64,000 bases of DNA from Halopseudomonas salina (GTDB lineage Bacteria > Pseudomonadota > Gammaproteobacteria > Pseudomonadales > Pseudomonadaceae), in contig NZ_VTTI01000011.1 of assembly GCF_008641105.1 (NCBI RefSeq), positions 1 to 64,000 of the forward strand. The letters run 5' to 3'. The notes beneath the pieces were generated by a model. It was not told the DNA's origin. It did no database searches and was given only the letters and a program-made list of their open reading frames with translations. Each line of letters starts with the position of its first letter. Position 1 is the first letter of the stretch. Positions 1-10,700 of this stretch are shown piece after piece. The translations under genes were made by a program, and so were the position numbers.

Positions 1-69
1 TGGCACTTTGTCGAGGTGGAACTCGACATTCCCGGCTTCGGGCTCCGCGCTTCCTTTTTCCCGTTTTCC

Positions 70-702
70 TCAGGCTCGCATGGAGTGCGTCAGCATCCGC
101 AGGGCGTAATCAACCAGCGTTTCCAGATCGGGGCGGTTGGGATCGACGTCGGCTGATTTGCTGCATTGCATGATTACGCCGTGCATCGCGCCGCGCAGAA
201 AGTAGGCTGTCATCAACGGATCTGCGACGCGCTCGCGGCTCAGGGTGCCGTCAGCTACGCCCTTGATTAATGCGTTGACCATCATGCTCATCGCTTCTGC
301 ACCGCATTCCTGCAGGGCTTTACTTTGTTCGTCTTCGTCGGCCAAATGCTCGAAGGTGCTGGCCTGCGTGAGTACGTCAAAGTAGTTGGGTTCCTCGACA
401 CTGAAGCGGTAGTAGGCGCGGCCAATATTGCCAATCTGCTCGGCGCCCTGGTCGGTTTGCTCTATGGCGGCAGCGAACCGGTCGCGTAGCGTTGTGCCGG
501 CACGCAGCATCAATCCACGCATGATTGCCGTCTTGTCCTTGAAGTACACGTACAACAGGGCACGGCTGAGCTGCGCCGTTCGGGCAATCTCATCCATCGA
601 GCTTTTTTCAAAACCCCTGGCGAAGAATATGTGTTCGGCAGCATCCAGAATGCTGTCGCGGCGGTCCTGCTTTTCTCGCTCTCGGCGCTGGTCGAGACTC
701 AT
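70..702 (-). CDS. TetR/AcrR-family transcriptional repressor
   Basis: This 210-residue protein has an N-terminal helix-turn-helix of TetR type at about residues 18-63, including the typical SRALLYVYFKDK recognition-helix region, followed by an all-helical ligand-binding half that I cannot assign to a ligand. It is transcribed away from the efflux adaptor gene starting at 808. TetR proteins next to efflux pumps usually repress the pump and are released by its substrates, and alternating TGACA/TGTCA half-sites in the 105-bp gap fit that role. Start: ATG at 702. Bases 1-69, beyond its stop codon, show nothing I can call. Family assignment is firm; the regulated target is inferred from position. 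Confidence 0.9.
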   Translation of the reverse strand: MSLDQRREREKQDRRDSILDAAEHIFFARGFEKSSMDEIARTAQLSRALLYVYFKDKTAIMRGLMLRAGTTLRDRFAAAIEQTDQGAEQIGNIGRAYYRFSVEEPNYFDVLTQASTFEHLADEDEQSKALQECGAEAMSMMVNALIKGVADGTLSRERVADPLMTAYFLRGAMHGVIMQCSKSADVDPNRPDLETLVDYALRMLTHSMRA

Positions 703-745
703 GTTTGTCCATTTCTATTGGTTGGTAAACGATTGTGTGGGTGCG

Positions 746-773
746 TTGACAATCTGTCAATAAATGACATTAT
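746..773 (+). promoter_or_regulatory. Probable promoter and TetR operator of the efflux operon
   Basis: TTGACA (746-751) and CATTAT (768-773) are separated by 16 bp and resemble a sigma-70 promoter pointing at the adaptor gene at 808. The -35 box lies within the palindrome TTGACAATCTGTCAA (746-760), and a second overlapping repeat TGTCA-N5-TGACA covers 755-769. Repressor binding here would block the promoter. Operator assignment to the neighbouring TetR protein is inference. Confidence 0.6.
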
Positions 774-807
774 GTTCTTAATGTCCCCGTAGACCCTGGA
801 GCCAACC

Positions 808-1908
808 GTGCCCAACCATTATGAACTACCTCGCCTCCTTTCGCTGGCACTGGCTGGCTTGCTGATGACCACGCTGGCTGGATGCGGCGATGATGGCAAT
901 GCCAGCGGGGCTGAAAGTCGTGATCGACCTGTCGTGGTTCGGGCCGCACCGGTGCAGGTGGCAACGGAGGCTGAGCCCTTGCGTTTTGCTGGCGTGGTCC
1001 GTGCCAGACAACGGGCCCAGTTGACCTTTCAGGTGGGCGGAGTGTTGCGCAGTCGTTCAGTGGAAATTGGTCAGGCAGTGGAGCAGGGGCAAGTTCTGGC
1101 CACGCTTTACAACCCTGAACTGGAACCCGCGCGCAATGCGTCGAGGGCGCGGCTTGCTGAGCTTCGAGCACAGGCCGCCCAGGCTGAGCGCGAGGCGCAG
1201 AGAAGTGATCAGCTGTTTGAGCGGGGGGTCATTTCAGCCCAGCAGCGCGAGCAGCAACAGGCACGGCTGGATGCTTTGCAGGCCGGTGTCGCCAGTGCCC
1301 GTGCGTCCTTGAGCCAGACCGAACAGCTACAGGGTGAAAGCCAGTTACGGGCCCCCTTTGCTGGTCGCATTGAGGCATTACTGGTCGAGCCGGGTGAGTT
1401 CATCGCACCAGGTCAGCCGGTCATGGGGCTTGCCGCATCCAATGGACTGGAAGTGGAAGTACTGATTCCAGGTCATATGCTCGAGGGTCTCGCCGTTGGC
1501 CAGCAACTGCCGGTCTGGCAGAGCCTGGCAGATGGGCAGTTGCTGGGGAGGGTTGTCGAGATAGGCCAGGGATCGTCCCAGGGCAGTGCGCTGTATCCGT
1601 TGGTTGTTGCGTTGGAGCATCAGGCTGCGCGGACCGGTGATGCGGTTGAGGTGGGTATTGGTATGCCCTCCGATGACTCGCTGAAGATCCCGCTGGCTGC
1701 AGTGATGCGTTTGTCCAATGGTGGCAACGATGGTCTGGCCGTGTTTCGGGTGACTGATGGGCGGGTGGAGCGGGTGCCGGTACAAGCGGGGGCCTTGCGT
1801 GGCGAGCAGGTAACGCTGGTCGGTGATTCCCTGCAGGCCGGTGACCTGGTGGTATACGCCGGCCTGACCCGTTTGTCCGATGGCGATTCCGTGGAGTTGC
1901 TGCCATGA
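808..1908 (+). CDS. RND efflux periplasmic adaptor lipoprotein (HlyD/MFP family)
   Basis: This 366-residue membrane fusion protein would link an inner-membrane RND pump to an outer-membrane channel. A signal peptide ends in a lipobox LAGC with Cys26 as the lipidated residue, so it is probably a MexA/AcrA-like lipoprotein. A biotinyl/lipoyl-like half domain, a helical hairpin rich in Gln, Glu and Arg (about residues 105-170) and the second half domain with LRAPFAGRIEALLVEPGEFI follow in the usual order. The start is taken as GTG at 808 because GGAG lies 6 bases upstream; the ATG at 821 is in another frame. Its stop overlaps the permease start by ATGA, showing translational coupling. No outer-membrane channel gene is nearby. 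Confidence 0.9.
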   Translation: MPNHYELPRLLSLALAGLLMTTLAGCGDDGNASGAESRDRPVVVRAAPVQVATEAEPLRFAGVVRARQRAQLTFQVGGVLRSRSVEIGQAVEQGQVLATLYNPELEPARNASRARLAELRAQAAQAEREAQRSDQLFERGVISAQQREQQQARLDALQAGVASARASLSQTEQLQGESQLRAPFAGRIEALLVEPGEFIAPGQPVMGLAASNGLEVEVLIPGHMLEGLAVGQQLPVWQSLADGQLLGRVVEIGQGSSQGSALYPLVVALEHQAARTGDAVEVGIGMPSDDSLKIPLAAVMRLSNGGNDGLAVFRVTDGRVERVPVQAGALRGEQVTLVGDSLQAGDLVVYAGLTRLSDGDSVELLP

Positions 1909-4900
1909 ATCCGGCGACGTGGGTGCGTCCCCGGCTGATCGGCCTGGTGGTGGTTATGCTCTGCCTGCTCGGAGTGGCCTCCTATCTGAATATGGCGCGC
2001 CAGGAAGATCCTAGTTTCCCCTACCGGGCCGGCCTGATTACGATCATCTATCCGGGGGCCATGGCCGAGGCTATCGAGCGCCTGGTGCTCGAACCCTTGT
2101 CCGACGAGCTGACCCAGGTTGACGAAATCGACTACTTCACGGCAACCGCGCGCACCGGCGTGGCACTGGTGAATATCAGTTTTGACGATTCGATCTACGA
2201 CACTGATGCCGGGTGGGACCGCGTGAGGCAGGCGATCAGCCGTGCCGAGCTGGAGTTTCCCGAGGGTATAGCGCGCGTGGAGCTGGATGATCGACTGATC
2301 GACATTCCTGCGGTGGTACTTTCGGTACGCGGCAGTGCGTCGCTGGTCGAATTGACTGAAGTCGCCGAAGGGCTCAAGCGCAACCTGACCGATCTGGAAG
2401 GGCTTGCGCGTATAGAGCTCGAGGGGGATGTGGACGAGCAGATCACCATTGCCCTGCGTGACGCGCAAATGGCGCGCCTGGGCATTTCCGCCGGTTATCT
2501 TGCGACTATTCTGGCGGAGCGTAATCAGGTTATTCCCGGTGGTTTTGTGGTCGCTGACGGTAAGCGTCTGGGGTTACTGCCCAATAGCGAGTTTGCCAGC
2601 ATCGATGCGCTGCGGGGCACGCAGATACCTTTGCCCCAAGGCGGCAACGTACCCCTGGAAAATCTGGCAGAGATCTGGCGCGGCCCGGTTGAACCGGCGC
2701 AGCCTAAGGCCTGGTTCAATGGCGAGCAAACGGTTCTGGTGAATCTGACCGCGGTGCGTGGCCAGGAAGATGCGATTCGTTTTGGTCAGCGTGTGCGGGA
2801 ACGTCTGACCCTTTTACGGCCTGATCTGGCGCCGTTTCAGGTAGATGAGATGTTCTTCCAGCCAGATCAGGTTGAAGAGCGCCTGGATGGGCTGGAGCTG
2901 AGTTTGTTGGGCAGTGTGCTGATCATCATGCTGGTGGTTTTCATCGGCATGGGTTGGCGGATGGGTCTGCTGGTCGCGACCATGCTGCCGATGGTGGCGC
3001 TGATCAGTCTGGGTATATACAACCTGGGCGGAGGCATCCTGCACCAGATTGCCGTTATCGGGATGGTCATTTCCCTGGGGATTCTGATTGATAACGCCAT
3101 TGTCATGGTGGAGAACATCCAGGATAGATTGAATCGCGGCGAAACCCGCGAGCAGGCGGTTTATGGCGGTATTCGGGAGCTGGCCGGCCCCCTGGGCGCC
3201 TCTACCGCGACCACGCTGGCAGCCTTCACTCCCTTGCTGCTGGCCAAGGGCGGAGCGGCAGATTTTACCCGAGGTATTCCGGTGATGATCATGCTTACGC
3301 TGTCGGTCAGTTATCTGCTGGCGATTGGTGTTGCGCCGCTGCTAGCGGGTCGTTTTCTGAAACCCGCGCCCAAACATAGCAGCCAATGGATGGCCACACT
3401 GAGCCGTGGGCTGGGTCGAGCCAGCACGGGAGCGCCCTGGTGGGTAATAGGGCTGGGTGCACTGACAGTGGTGGGCAGCCTTACGCTGGCACCGATGGTG
3501 AAGATGCAGTTCTTTCCCAATGCCGACCGGCCCCTGGTGGTGGTCGAGCTTTACATGCCCGAGGGTACTGACCAGCAGCAGACCGAAGCGGTCAGCGCCA
3601 CGCTCGAACGCGCCCTGCGCGAACATCAGGATGTGCAGCAGATACACCGTTTTGTCGGCTCGGCTGGACCCAGCTTCTACTACAATCTGCGGCGTTCGCC
3701 CCAGGCTTCCAACCGCGCGCGCCTGGTCGTCGACGCAACCAGCCTGGCCGCGACCAGCGCTATTATCCACTGGGTCCGCGACCATGTGGAGCAGCATTAC
3801 CCGCAGCTGGAAATTGTTGCCAGTACCCTGGGACAGGGTCCACCGCGGGTCGCCCCGGTCGAGATGCGGCTTTATCACCATGACGACGCTGTGCGTATTG
3901 CCGCGACCGAACAGATATTCGCAGTCACCCGGTCCATTCCGGGCGCGGTGGACGTGCGCCATGATATCGATCTGGGGGTGCCCGCATTGCGCATCGAGAT
4001 CAACGACGCCCTGGCCCAGCGTTACGGCCTGAACCGGGCCCGGATTGCCCGCGCGCTGAATACCACCACCCTGGGTCTGACAGTGGAACAATACCGCCAG
4101 GAGCGTGATCCTATTGCCCTGGTGCTACGCTCACCCGAGGGCACCGCGCAGACTTTGGAGCGCCTCAAGTCGGTCACCATCTTCAATGATGCGGGTCAGG
4201 GAATTCCGCTTACTGCGCTGGCGCGAATCGAGCCGCAATGGCAGCCGGGCGGGGTTTATCAACGCAATGGAGTGCGAGTCCAGACCGTGACGGCTGGGCT
4301 GGAGGATGGCTACAGCTTCAGTCAGATCCTTGAGCAATTAAACAGCCAATTGGTGCAGACTCCCTTGCCTGAGGGTGTGCGTATGGAGCTGGGCGGTGAC
4401 AAGGAAGGCTCTGGTGACGCCAACAACGCGATCTTTACCAGCGCGCCGATTGGCATTTTGCTGCTGCTGTTTTTCCTGTTGCTGCAGTTCAACTCATTCC
4501 GTCGTGTGGGCATCATCCTGCTGACGGTGCCCCTGGCCAGTGTGGGTGTATTCCCAGGTCTGGTGCTGTCCGGCACTCCCTTTGGCTTCCAGTCCTTGCT
4601 GGGCATTATTGCGCTGGTGGGGATTGTGGTGAACAACGCCATCGTGCTGCTCGATGTGGTTGACCAGCGTCTGGCCGATGGAGCGGATATCGTTGAAGCT
4701 GTGGCTGAAGCAGTCGAGCGGCGTACCCGGCCGATTCTGCTGACCACGGCCACGACCATTGCCGGTCTGCTGCCATTGGCTTTCTCGCAGTCAACCCTGT
4801 GGCCGCCGATGGCCTGGGCGATCATCTCCGGCCTGCTGGCTTCTACTGTCCTGACATTGCTGGTGGTGCCCGCCGTCTGCAGGCTGACACTCGGCCGGCG

Positions 4901-4934
4901 CAATGAACCGGCGAAAGCCGCTGTAAGTGCTTGA
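1905..4934 (+). CDS. RND multidrug efflux transporter permease (AcrB-like)
   Basis: At 1009 residues this matches the AcrB/HAE family: one N-terminal membrane helix (about 12-30), a large periplasmic porter region, a block of helices from about residue 333, a second periplasmic region and a C-terminal helix block. The proton-relay helix carries LIDNAIVMVEN, with Asp396 followed by Asn397, where AcrB has two adjacent aspartates; many RND pumps have this single-Asp form. It would use the proton gradient to expel hydrophobic compounds with the adaptor encoded just upstream. The substrate is not predictable. The -35 box of the tRNA-Asp promoter overlaps its stop codon, so the two transcription units abut closely. 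Confidence 0.92.
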   Translation: MNPATWVRPRLIGLVVVMLCLLGVASYLNMARQEDPSFPYRAGLITIIYPGAMAEAIERLVLEPLSDELTQVDEIDYFTATARTGVALVNISFDDSIYDTDAGWDRVRQAISRAELEFPEGIARVELDDRLIDIPAVVLSVRGSASLVELTEVAEGLKRNLTDLEGLARIELEGDVDEQITIALRDAQMARLGISAGYLATILAERNQVIPGGFVVADGKRLGLLPNSEFASIDALRGTQIPLPQGGNVPLENLAEIWRGPVEPAQPKAWFNGEQTVLVNLTAVRGQEDAIRFGQRVRERLTLLRPDLAPFQVDEMFFQPDQVEERLDGLELSLLGSVLIIMLVVFIGMGWRMGLLVATMLPMVALISLGIYNLGGGILHQIAVIGMVISLGILIDNAIVMVENIQDRLNRGETREQAVYGGIRELAGPLGASTATTLAAFTPLLLAKGGAADFTRGIPVMIMLTLSVSYLLAIGVAPLLAGRFLKPAPKHSSQWMATLSRGLGRASTGAPWWVIGLGALTVVGSLTLAPMVKMQFFPNADRPLVVVELYMPEGTDQQQTEAVSATLERALREHQDVQQIHRFVGSAGPSFYYNLRRSPQASNRARLVVDATSLAATSAIIHWVRDHVEQHYPQLEIVASTLGQGPPRVAPVEMRLYHHDDAVRIAATEQIFAVTRSIPGAVDVRHDIDLGVPALRIEINDALAQRYGLNRARIARALNTTTLGLTVEQYRQERDPIALVLRSPEGTAQTLERLKSVTIFNDAGQGIPLTALARIEPQWQPGGVYQRNGVRVQTVTAGLEDGYSFSQILEQLNSQLVQTPLPEGVRMELGGDKEGSGDANNAIFTSAPIGILLLLFFLLLQFNSFRRVGIILLTVPLASVGVFPGLVLSGTPFGFQSLLGIIALVGIVVNNAIVLLDVVDQRLADGADIVEAVAEAVERRTRPILLTTATTIAGLLPLAFSQSTLWPPMAWAIISGLLASTVLTLLVVPAVCRLTLGRRNEPAKAAVSA

Positions 4935-4958
4935 CTCGCCTGACCAAATGTTTACAAT
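4931..4958 (+). promoter_or_regulatory. Promoter of tRNA-Asp
   Basis: TTGACT (4931-4936) and TACAAT (4953-4958) are spaced by 16 bp, about 40 bp before the tRNA. A GC-rich stretch (GCGCGCC) directly follows the -10 box, the kind of discriminator associated with growth-rate and stringent control of stable RNA genes. The -35 element overlaps the stop codon of the upstream permease gene. Confidence 0.7.
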
Positions 4959-4997
4959 GCGCGCCTGCTCAGTCGGACATGGTCCCTGTGCAGATGC

Positions 4998-5074
4998 GCA
5001 GTGGTAGTTCAGTTGGTTAGAATACCGGCCTGTCACGCCGGGGGTCGCGGGTTCGAGTCCCGTCCACTGCGCCA
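4998..5074 (+). tRNA. tRNA-Asp (anticodon GTC)
   Basis: A complete 77-nt cloverleaf with encoded CCA is visible. The acceptor stem GCAGTGG (4998-5004) pairs with CCACTGC (5064-5070), followed by discriminator G and CCA (5072-5074). The anticodon loop CTGTCAC places GTC at 5032-5034, and the T-arm contains GGTTCGAGTCC. No second copy of its 3' end is visible nearby, so there is no sign of an element integrated here. Confidence 0.97.
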
Positions 5075-5085
5075 TATCCCTCGAG

Positions 5086-5117
5086 AAGCCCCCGTGCAGA
5101 AATGCCGGGGGCTTTTT
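5086..5117 (+). terminator. Intrinsic terminator after tRNA-Asp
   Basis: AAGCCCCCG (5086-5094) pairs with CGGGGGCTT (5106-5114) across an 11-nt loop and runs into TTTTT. It lies 12 bases after the tRNA and ends its transcript. Confidence 0.9.
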
Positions 5118-5177
5118 CGTTTGTGCAGCACATAGGCGTAGACTGGTACAAATCCCTGTATCGGAGCCTATCTGCCT

Positions 5178-5936
5178 GTGATCGCCTTGCTCGTGCCTGC
5201 TATTGCCCTGTTGGGCTGGAGCCTGGTTGTCGATCCTGTCCAGGGCTGGCTGTTTCTGCCACTTTGGGCGGCCATCAGCTGGCTGATTCTGACTGGCAGT
5301 CTGGAATCGGCGCGTTTACGCAGACGCGTATGGCTTGATCAATATCTGCTGGCTGATTCGGGCTGGCACCGGTTACTGCGTGGTGGTGTGCTGATGACCG
5401 CCTGGCATCTGCTGATTGCCTCCCTGCTGGCGTTGTTCATGCTGGCCAGGCTACTGCATGCCACTGGCTGGTTATGGCTGATTCTGCTGGCGCAGGTGCC
5501 GGTGCTCTGGTTTCTGGGTAGCTGGCTGGACCTACGCTTGCGCGCCCATCTCAAGCCGCATGTACGGGCGGCGATCATCCGACGCCTGTCGGTGCCGCTG
5601 GCGATGCTGCCGCTGCTGGTTTGCTATCTACTGGTTTCCCTGTATACGTCCCAGCCCGATATGACCGGCATGGGCTGGGGCGCGGCGGTGGGCCTGCATC
5701 TGCCAGAGGCGCAGAGCAGCATGGCCTTGCTCGCCGTTTTCGAGCGTGTCTATCTCCTGCTGGACCTGACCCTGCAGTGGGCGCTGCAGAACACCCTGGG
5801 CAACATTGATGACAGCGGTCTGCTGGCACTGCTTGCCTGGAGTCTGTTGTTGCTGGGAGGCGCTGCATTCGCCTGGGCCTGGGTGCGCATGCTGGTCGGC
5901 GTGAGCGCGCTGGTCTCGCAGTGGAGTAACAGCTGA
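5178..5936 (+). CDS. Hypothetical multi-pass membrane protein
   Basis: I do not recognise a family. The 252-residue product is very rich in Leu, Ala and Trp and has several hydrophobic segments: two near the N-terminus (about 1-42), a pair around 70-118, one around 138-155 and a C-terminal one around 212-240. It would be an inner-membrane protein. The GTG start at 5178 is the first possible start giving the N-terminal helix; CGGAG lies 11 bases upstream, so the ribosome site is weak. The stop overlaps the next start as TGATG, so both genes are translationally coupled and probably act together. It follows the tRNA-Asp terminator and needs its own promoter, which I could not place. Confidence 0.7.
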   Translation: MIALLVPAIALLGWSLVVDPVQGWLFLPLWAAISWLILTGSLESARLRRRVWLDQYLLADSGWHRLLRGGVLMTAWHLLIASLLALFMLARLLHATGWLWLILLAQVPVLWFLGSWLDLRLRAHLKPHVRAAIIRRLSVPLAMLPLLVCYLLVSLYTSQPDMTGMGWGAAVGLHLPEAQSSMALLAVFERVYLLLDLTLQWALQNTLGNIDDSGLLALLAWSLLLLGGAAFAWAWVRMLVGVSALVSQWSNS

Positions 5937-7069
5937 TGAAAATGACTTTCGCGCGCCGGATTCGACTACTGCTGGTGGTGATACTGGCCGTGCTGGTGCT
6001 GTTTGTCTCGATGAACGCAGGGTTGCGCCTGCTCACCGAGCGACTGGCCGATAATCGTCTGTTTTCCGTCCTGGTCAACGATCAGCGGCTGCTCCTTGAT
6101 GGCGCAACGTTGCGCCAGTTCAACACCGATCTGCTACGTCTGACCGAGCAGCAGCGGGACCAGACAGAACAGCAGATGCAGCAGTGGGCTGATCAATGGC
6201 TGGACCAGAGCTTTGCTCTGGCCTTGGCTGCATTGCCCGATTATATGGACTGGTATTACTCCATGCCCGGATCCTATGCCCGTCTGTACCACGCTGTGGA
6301 TGGGGATCTGGATGTTTTCATGCAGCAGCGGATGACTGATTTTCTGATCGAGGATAGTGGTCTGCAGCAGCGCCTGGCGGGTTTTGATACAGCCATGCTG
6401 GCGCGTTGGCAGACGCTGGCGGACACTCAGCAACGGGTGGTGCAGAGACAGCTGACCGGTCTGTACGCACATCGTCAGCAAAGCCCTGAAGCCGTCAGTG
6501 CAGAGCCAGTCACGACGCTGAATATCGATCAGGCGCTGGGACTGGGATGGTCTGCCAGTGCCGAGGACCTGCAGCGTTGGCAGGCGGGATCGCGCGCGTC
6601 GCTGGTTGTGGGAGCCGGCACGCTGGGTTTGCTGTTACGTCGTTCCCTGATGCCCAGATTGATGAGCCTGGGTGCGGTGCAGGGCAGCAGAAGGGCGTTG
6701 GCAGGATTCGTTGCACGGTTGGCGCCCAGGCTGGCGATCGCGATCAGTACTGGTGGTACGGCTGCTGCGGTTACAGCACCCAGCGGGCCTGGTGCACTGG
6801 TGGCCGGTAGCGTCGCCTTCCTGACTGCCGCAGGAACACTGGTGGTAACCGATTTTACGCTGTTGAAGGCCGAGGAAGCGTTACTGCGCGAGCGCAAGGA
6901 AATGGAAATGCGTGGCGAGCTGCTCGCCACCCGCGAAGCCTTGCGTGTTCAGCTGCATCAGCAACTGCAAGGTACCTTCAACCAGGCCCAGGAGGCCTTT
7001 CAGCAAAGCCTGACCCAGGTTTACGACCGGCCCGATATGGACAGACGCTTTCATATCCTGGGGCCATAG
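5936..7069 (+). CDS. Hypothetical membrane-anchored protein, partner of the preceding gene
   Basis: This 377-residue protein is of unknown function. An N-terminal membrane anchor (about residues 8-30) is followed by a long, Gln-rich helical region (about 30-200). A Gly/Ala-rich hydrophobic stretch around 225-310 holds one or two further membrane segments, and a charged helical tail probably forms a coiled coil. A short motif DWYYSMPGSYARLYHAV near residue 104 is rich in aromatics and could be a useful search seed. The start ATG overlaps the upstream stop (TGATG). Its predicted topology is a long extracytoplasmic or cytoplasmic helical domain held by the membrane. Nothing in the context indicates a pathway. 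Confidence 0.7.
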   Translation: MKMTFARRIRLLLVVILAVLVLFVSMNAGLRLLTERLADNRLFSVLVNDQRLLLDGATLRQFNTDLLRLTEQQRDQTEQQMQQWADQWLDQSFALALAALPDYMDWYYSMPGSYARLYHAVDGDLDVFMQQRMTDFLIEDSGLQQRLAGFDTAMLARWQTLADTQQRVVQRQLTGLYAHRQQSPEAVSAEPVTTLNIDQALGLGWSASAEDLQRWQAGSRASLVVGAGTLGLLLRRSLMPRLMSLGAVQGSRRALAGFVARLAPRLAIAISTGGTAAAVTAPSGPGALVAGSVAFLTAAGTLVVTDFTLLKAEEALLRERKEMEMRGELLATREALRVQLHQQLQGTFNQAQEAFQQSLTQVYDRPDMDRRFHILGP

Positions 7070-7249
7070 CGGCTCGGCGACTTCTTTTTGCGGTAATCCT
7101 GTGCGTGGACGACAGCTGGTGCAGGTGTTATTTCCTGCGTTACCTGAACTTTTCCCTATTGACTTCATCTGACTGTAACGCAAGGCAATTATGGTCAATT
7201 CAGGCCTGAGTTGCCTGGTGTGTAACCGTTGTCAAAAGAGGAATCAACA

Positions 7250-7330
7250 ATGAACGATTATGTAGAAGAATTGATGGAAAAACGTGCCCAGGAATGGGAT
7301 CAGGAAGCGGACGACGCCGAAGAGATGTAA
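7250..7330 (+). CDS. Candidate 26-residue acidic microprotein
   Basis: A short open frame begins at ATG 7250 with a good ribosome site (AAGAGG, ending 9 bases upstream) and stops at TAA 7328-7330. The product would be 26 residues, strongly acidic and helical, beginning MNDYVEELMEKRAQEW. A TTGACT box at 7159-7164 could belong to its promoter, though the -10 is unclear. It sits alone in the 380-bp gap between the coupled membrane genes and the convergent AraC gene. Function is unknown; coding status rests only on the ribosome site and the clean frame. Confidence 0.4.
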   Translation: MNDYVEELMEKRAQEWDQEADDAEEM

Positions 7331-7417
7331 GTGCTTCGGCTGGCCTTCCCCAGGTCAGCTATCCGGGTGCTCTGCCATCCTTGCACCGGTTACCCCCTTA
7401 CCGGCAGTATTTTATTT

Positions 7418-7473
7418 CTCGACCTTCGACCTTCGACCTTCGACCTTCGACCCTCAGCCTTCAACCTTCACCT
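7418..7473. repeat. Heptamer tandem repeat (TTCGACC type)
   Basis: About eight head-to-tail 7-bp units run from 7418: CTCGACC, four exact TTCGACC copies, then the degenerate CTCAGCC, TTCAACC and TTCACC. The array lies between the microprotein and the convergent AraC gene and encodes the last codons and stop of the latter (TGA = complement of 7454-7456). There are no unique spacers, so this is not a CRISPR. A second 7-bp system occurs at 24944-25127. Confidence 0.9.
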
Positions 7474-8476
7474 GACGCTGCTCTCGCCGAAAGTGTCCAG
7501 GGGCTTGTGCTGTCCAGCGTTTGAATGCCCTCTGAAAAGCCGCCGGGGATGAGAATCCAAGCAGGAAAGCAATTTCCCCCAGGGCCAGCTCCGTATCGCG
7601 CACGTAGGTCAGGGCAAGATCGCGTCTCGTGTCGTCGATGATATCCTGAAAACGCGTTTGTTCCTGTTGCTGCAGCTTGCGCCGCAGGGTCCAGGACGCC
7701 ATGCCCAGTTCGCGAGCTACTTCGCTGAGCCCCGGCAGTTGACGATGCAACCGGGGAGAGACGATTTCCTCGACCCGTTCACGTAGCCGGCGGTGGCGGC
7801 CCAGCTCGTATAACTGTGCGTCACAAAGTGATTGCAGATGGTTGAAGGTGGCTGGCGCAGCCTGGTCCAGGGCCAGTTCCAGACTCGCGGGCTGCCATAT
7901 CAGTTGATTGTGTTCCTGGCCAAACAGCACCGGGCATTTGAATAGCTGCTCGTAGCATTCGGCGTAGGCGGGTGCGGGAAACTCGATATGCACAGCTTCC
8001 AGTCGCGCTGCGCCGCCGGTCAGTTGCTGACCCAGCCGCGCGCGGGACGCCAGGGCGGAGTCGACCACAAACAGATTGAAGGCGTTGTAGGGGCTGATGG
8101 AGTAAAAGCGCAGGGCGGGTGCGTCAAAACTGGAGTGGCCTCGATAATTCTGGCTCGAGAGGCGTTCGTAGCGGACCAGAGTAGCAAAGGCCTGCTGCAG
8201 GTTCATTGCGCATTGGGCGGTCAACCCGGCCAGGCCCAGGTGGCTGGCCTGGCTGTGCTCACCCATGAGCAACCCGATGTCTGCGCGGCCACTCAGGCCG
8301 ATGGCGGCATTCCCCAGGCGCATGAAGCGGGCAATACTGATACGTGCCTGGGGCGTCGCGAGCATCTCGCGGGTGATACGAAAGCGCTGCAGAAGGGGCT
8401 CGACGTCATGCCCCAGACTGCGTAATGCGGCCCTGAGGCTATAGACGTAGCCAACAGATAGATCCCCAAGCTTCAA
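7454..8476 (-). CDS. AraC-family transcriptional regulator (OruR/ArgR-like)
   Basis: The 340-residue protein has an N-terminal arabinose-binding-like domain (about 20-210) and a C-terminal AraC double helix-turn-helix (about 235-335). The signature IAFLLGFSSPAAFQRAFKRW, typical of the second helix-turn-helix, is clear. It is divergent from fadH, with 181 bp between them, so it may control that gene; the inducer is unknown but could be a fatty-acid derivative. The last residues, QVKVEG, and the stop codon are encoded by the heptamer array, so the C-terminus may vary between strains. Confidence 0.9.
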   Translation of the reverse strand: MKLGDLSVGYVYSLRAALRSLGHDVEPLLQRFRITREMLATPQARISIARFMRLGNAAIGLSGRADIGLLMGEHSQASHLGLAGLTAQCAMNLQQAFATLVRYERLSSQNYRGHSSFDAPALRFYSISPYNAFNLFVVDSALASRARLGQQLTGGAARLEAVHIEFPAPAYAECYEQLFKCPVLFGQEHNQLIWQPASLELALDQAAPATFNHLQSLCDAQLYELGRHRRLRERVEEIVSPRLHRQLPGLSEVARELGMASWTLRRKLQQQEQTRFQDIIDDTRRDLALTYVRDTELALGEIAFLLGFSSPAAFQRAFKRWTAQAPGHFRREQRQVKVEG

Positions 8477-8639
8477 GGCCGGCTCCTTTCTGGATAAATA
8501 AAGGCTGTGCGGCCCATGCGCAAATGTAATCCAAAGTCATACAAATGTCATTCAGGGTGATTGAGCGCCGCCGCCTCGGGGCCTATTGTCTTTGCACTGA
8601 TAAAGACCGGGCATGTATCCGGTCGCTTCCTGATGATGA

Positions 8640-10691
<2,052 letters not shown>

Positions 10692-10700
10692 CTATCGCCG

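Noticed and set aside
1..69. Possible end of a gene at the left window edge
   Set aside because: All short frames here lack a recognisable motif, so nothing can be supported.
4998..7069. Integrative element at tRNA-Asp
   Set aside because: No integrase is present, and I see no second copy of the tRNA 3' end downstream, so the two unknown membrane genes need not be mobile.
7284..7552. Three overlapping open frames through the TTCGACC repeats
   Set aside because: The predicted peptides simply repeat the 7-bp array in different frames (STFDLRP-type) and lack ribosome sites.
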